Shown in pieces: positions 55,034 through 55,444 of a stretch of DNA of 55,444 bases. Every line of letters starts with the position of its first letter. Positions within the stretch are counted from its first letter, which is position 1. The notes under the pieces are model-generated. The model was not told the DNA's origin and did no database searches. It was given only the letters and a program-made list of their open reading frames with translations. Made by a program: the position numbers and the translations under genes. This DNA comes from Clostridiales bacterium (lineage in GTDB: Bacteria > Bacillota > Clostridia > Lachnospirales > Lachnospiraceae): the NCBI GenBank assembly GCA_012523775.1, contig JAAYTK010000044.1:1-55444 (forward strand), in the 5' to 3' direction.

Positions 55034-55342
55034 TTAGACACCATAAACCAATTTGCCACGATATGCCATAATCCCGCCATGCATATTTTTTATATTATAA
55101 TTGTATTTCATTAAATCTCTGGCAGCCATAAGGCTGATATGTCCTCTGTCACAATAAAATATAAGTAATTTGTTTTTGCTTAGTCTGTGTATTTCATTTT
55201 CCAGATCACAATAAGGTATATTGACAGCCGTGGGAATATGTCCTTTCAGATAATCCTCTTTATCTCTCAAATCTATAATCAATACATTTGGACGACCAAT
55301 ATAATTTACAACATCGCTTGCTCTAATTGTTTCAAAAGGCAT
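55034..55342 (-). CDS. Rhodanese-like domain protein
   Basis: A 102-residue single-domain rhodanese. The active-site cysteine C64 lies in IFYCDRGHIS, preceded by the DLRDKEDYLKGHIP strand. Such proteins carry persulfide sulfur for various acceptors; the partner is unknown. A GGAA-type site lies before the ATG. Interval 55343-55444 shows nothing further. Confidence 0.88.
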   Translation of the reverse strand: MPFETIRASDVVNYIGRPNVLIIDLRDKEDYLKGHIPTAVNIPYCDLENEIHRLSKNKLLIFYCDRGHISLMAARDLMKYNYNIKNMHGGIMAYRGKLVYGV

Positions 55343-55444
55343 TCCTGTATCGTCACTTCCTTTCCGGTTTTACTATAGTAAAACAATTATAAAGTGTCTC
55401 TATATATTATATTCCGACAAAATACATTTGATATTGCCGGACAA

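Overview
The window is AT-rich bacterial chromosome of the low-GC Firmicutes type, most likely a spore-forming, fibre-degrading member of the Lachnospiraceae. The signs are an alpha/beta-type small acid-soluble spore protein, an inverting cellobiose phosphorylase, an archaeal-type aspartate-semialdehyde dehydrogenase, type III pantothenate kinase, LTA-synthase-like sulfatase, rho next to the rpmE-prmC-prfA block, strong AGGAGG ribosome binding sites and sigma-A promoters. Most genes are on the minus strand. No complete mobile element, CRISPR array or rRNA gene is visible.

Layout. 1-311: the 5' end of a group IIC intron, inserted at the terminator of a tRNA-Gln gene. 371-6830: cation efflux, iron alcohol dehydrogenase, CPBP protease, D,D-carboxypeptidase with a long acidic linker, and a LiaF-like/DUF4097-like envelope pair. 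6940-8470: infC-rpmI-rplT with an attenuated leader and an AUU start codon. 8497-9328: ECF transporter S component behind an unassigned structured leader. 9341-12576: cellobiose phosphorylase plus CPBP protease. 12676-15398: two unrecognised single-pass membrane proteins. 15429-19863: asd, then argF, a small conserved gene, coaX and dusB. 19928-23337: LTA synthase-like protein and an NfeD/SPFH pair. 23428-30734: trmH-type methyltransferase, prfA, prmC, a DUF1385 protein and rpmE, then rho. A 1.5 kb ABC-transporter remnant flanked by direct repeats of the rho 3' end lies between rpmE and rho. 30901-32816: malic enzyme and a DUF4364 protein. 32808-36768: tig-clpP-clpX-engB behind a large structured leader. 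37065-45630: glmM, ssp, an orphan sugar-binding lipoprotein, AGCS symporter, DJ-1 protein, a frameshifted CAA-domain protein and a CorC/HlyC protein. 45823-48355: korAB-like 2-oxoacid oxidoreductase. 48454-50088: tag and a seven-tRNA operon. 50204-55342: yfcE-like phosphoesterase, rdgB, amidase, lysophospholipase-like hydrolase, rlmL-like methyltransferase and rhodanese.

How it fits together. The core genes cover translation (infC, L35, L20, L31, RF1, PrmC, rRNA/tRNA modification, tRNAs), protein quality control (trigger factor, ClpP, ClpX), envelope building (GlmM, LTA synthase-like, D,D-carboxypeptidase, amidase) and anaerobic metabolism (malic enzyme, 2-oxoacid:ferredoxin oxidoreductase, alcohol dehydrogenase, cellobiose phosphorylase).

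The most interesting points are three. First, the decayed insertion at the rho 3' end, flanked by a 23-bp exact repeat that overlaps the rpmE promoter. Second, the tig leader, a multi-helix RNA whose closing stem competes with another hairpin and possibly with the Shine-Dalgarno sequence. Third, an unassigned riboswitch-like leader on the ECF S-component gene. All assignments come from reading the sequence by eye; no search or folding program was run.
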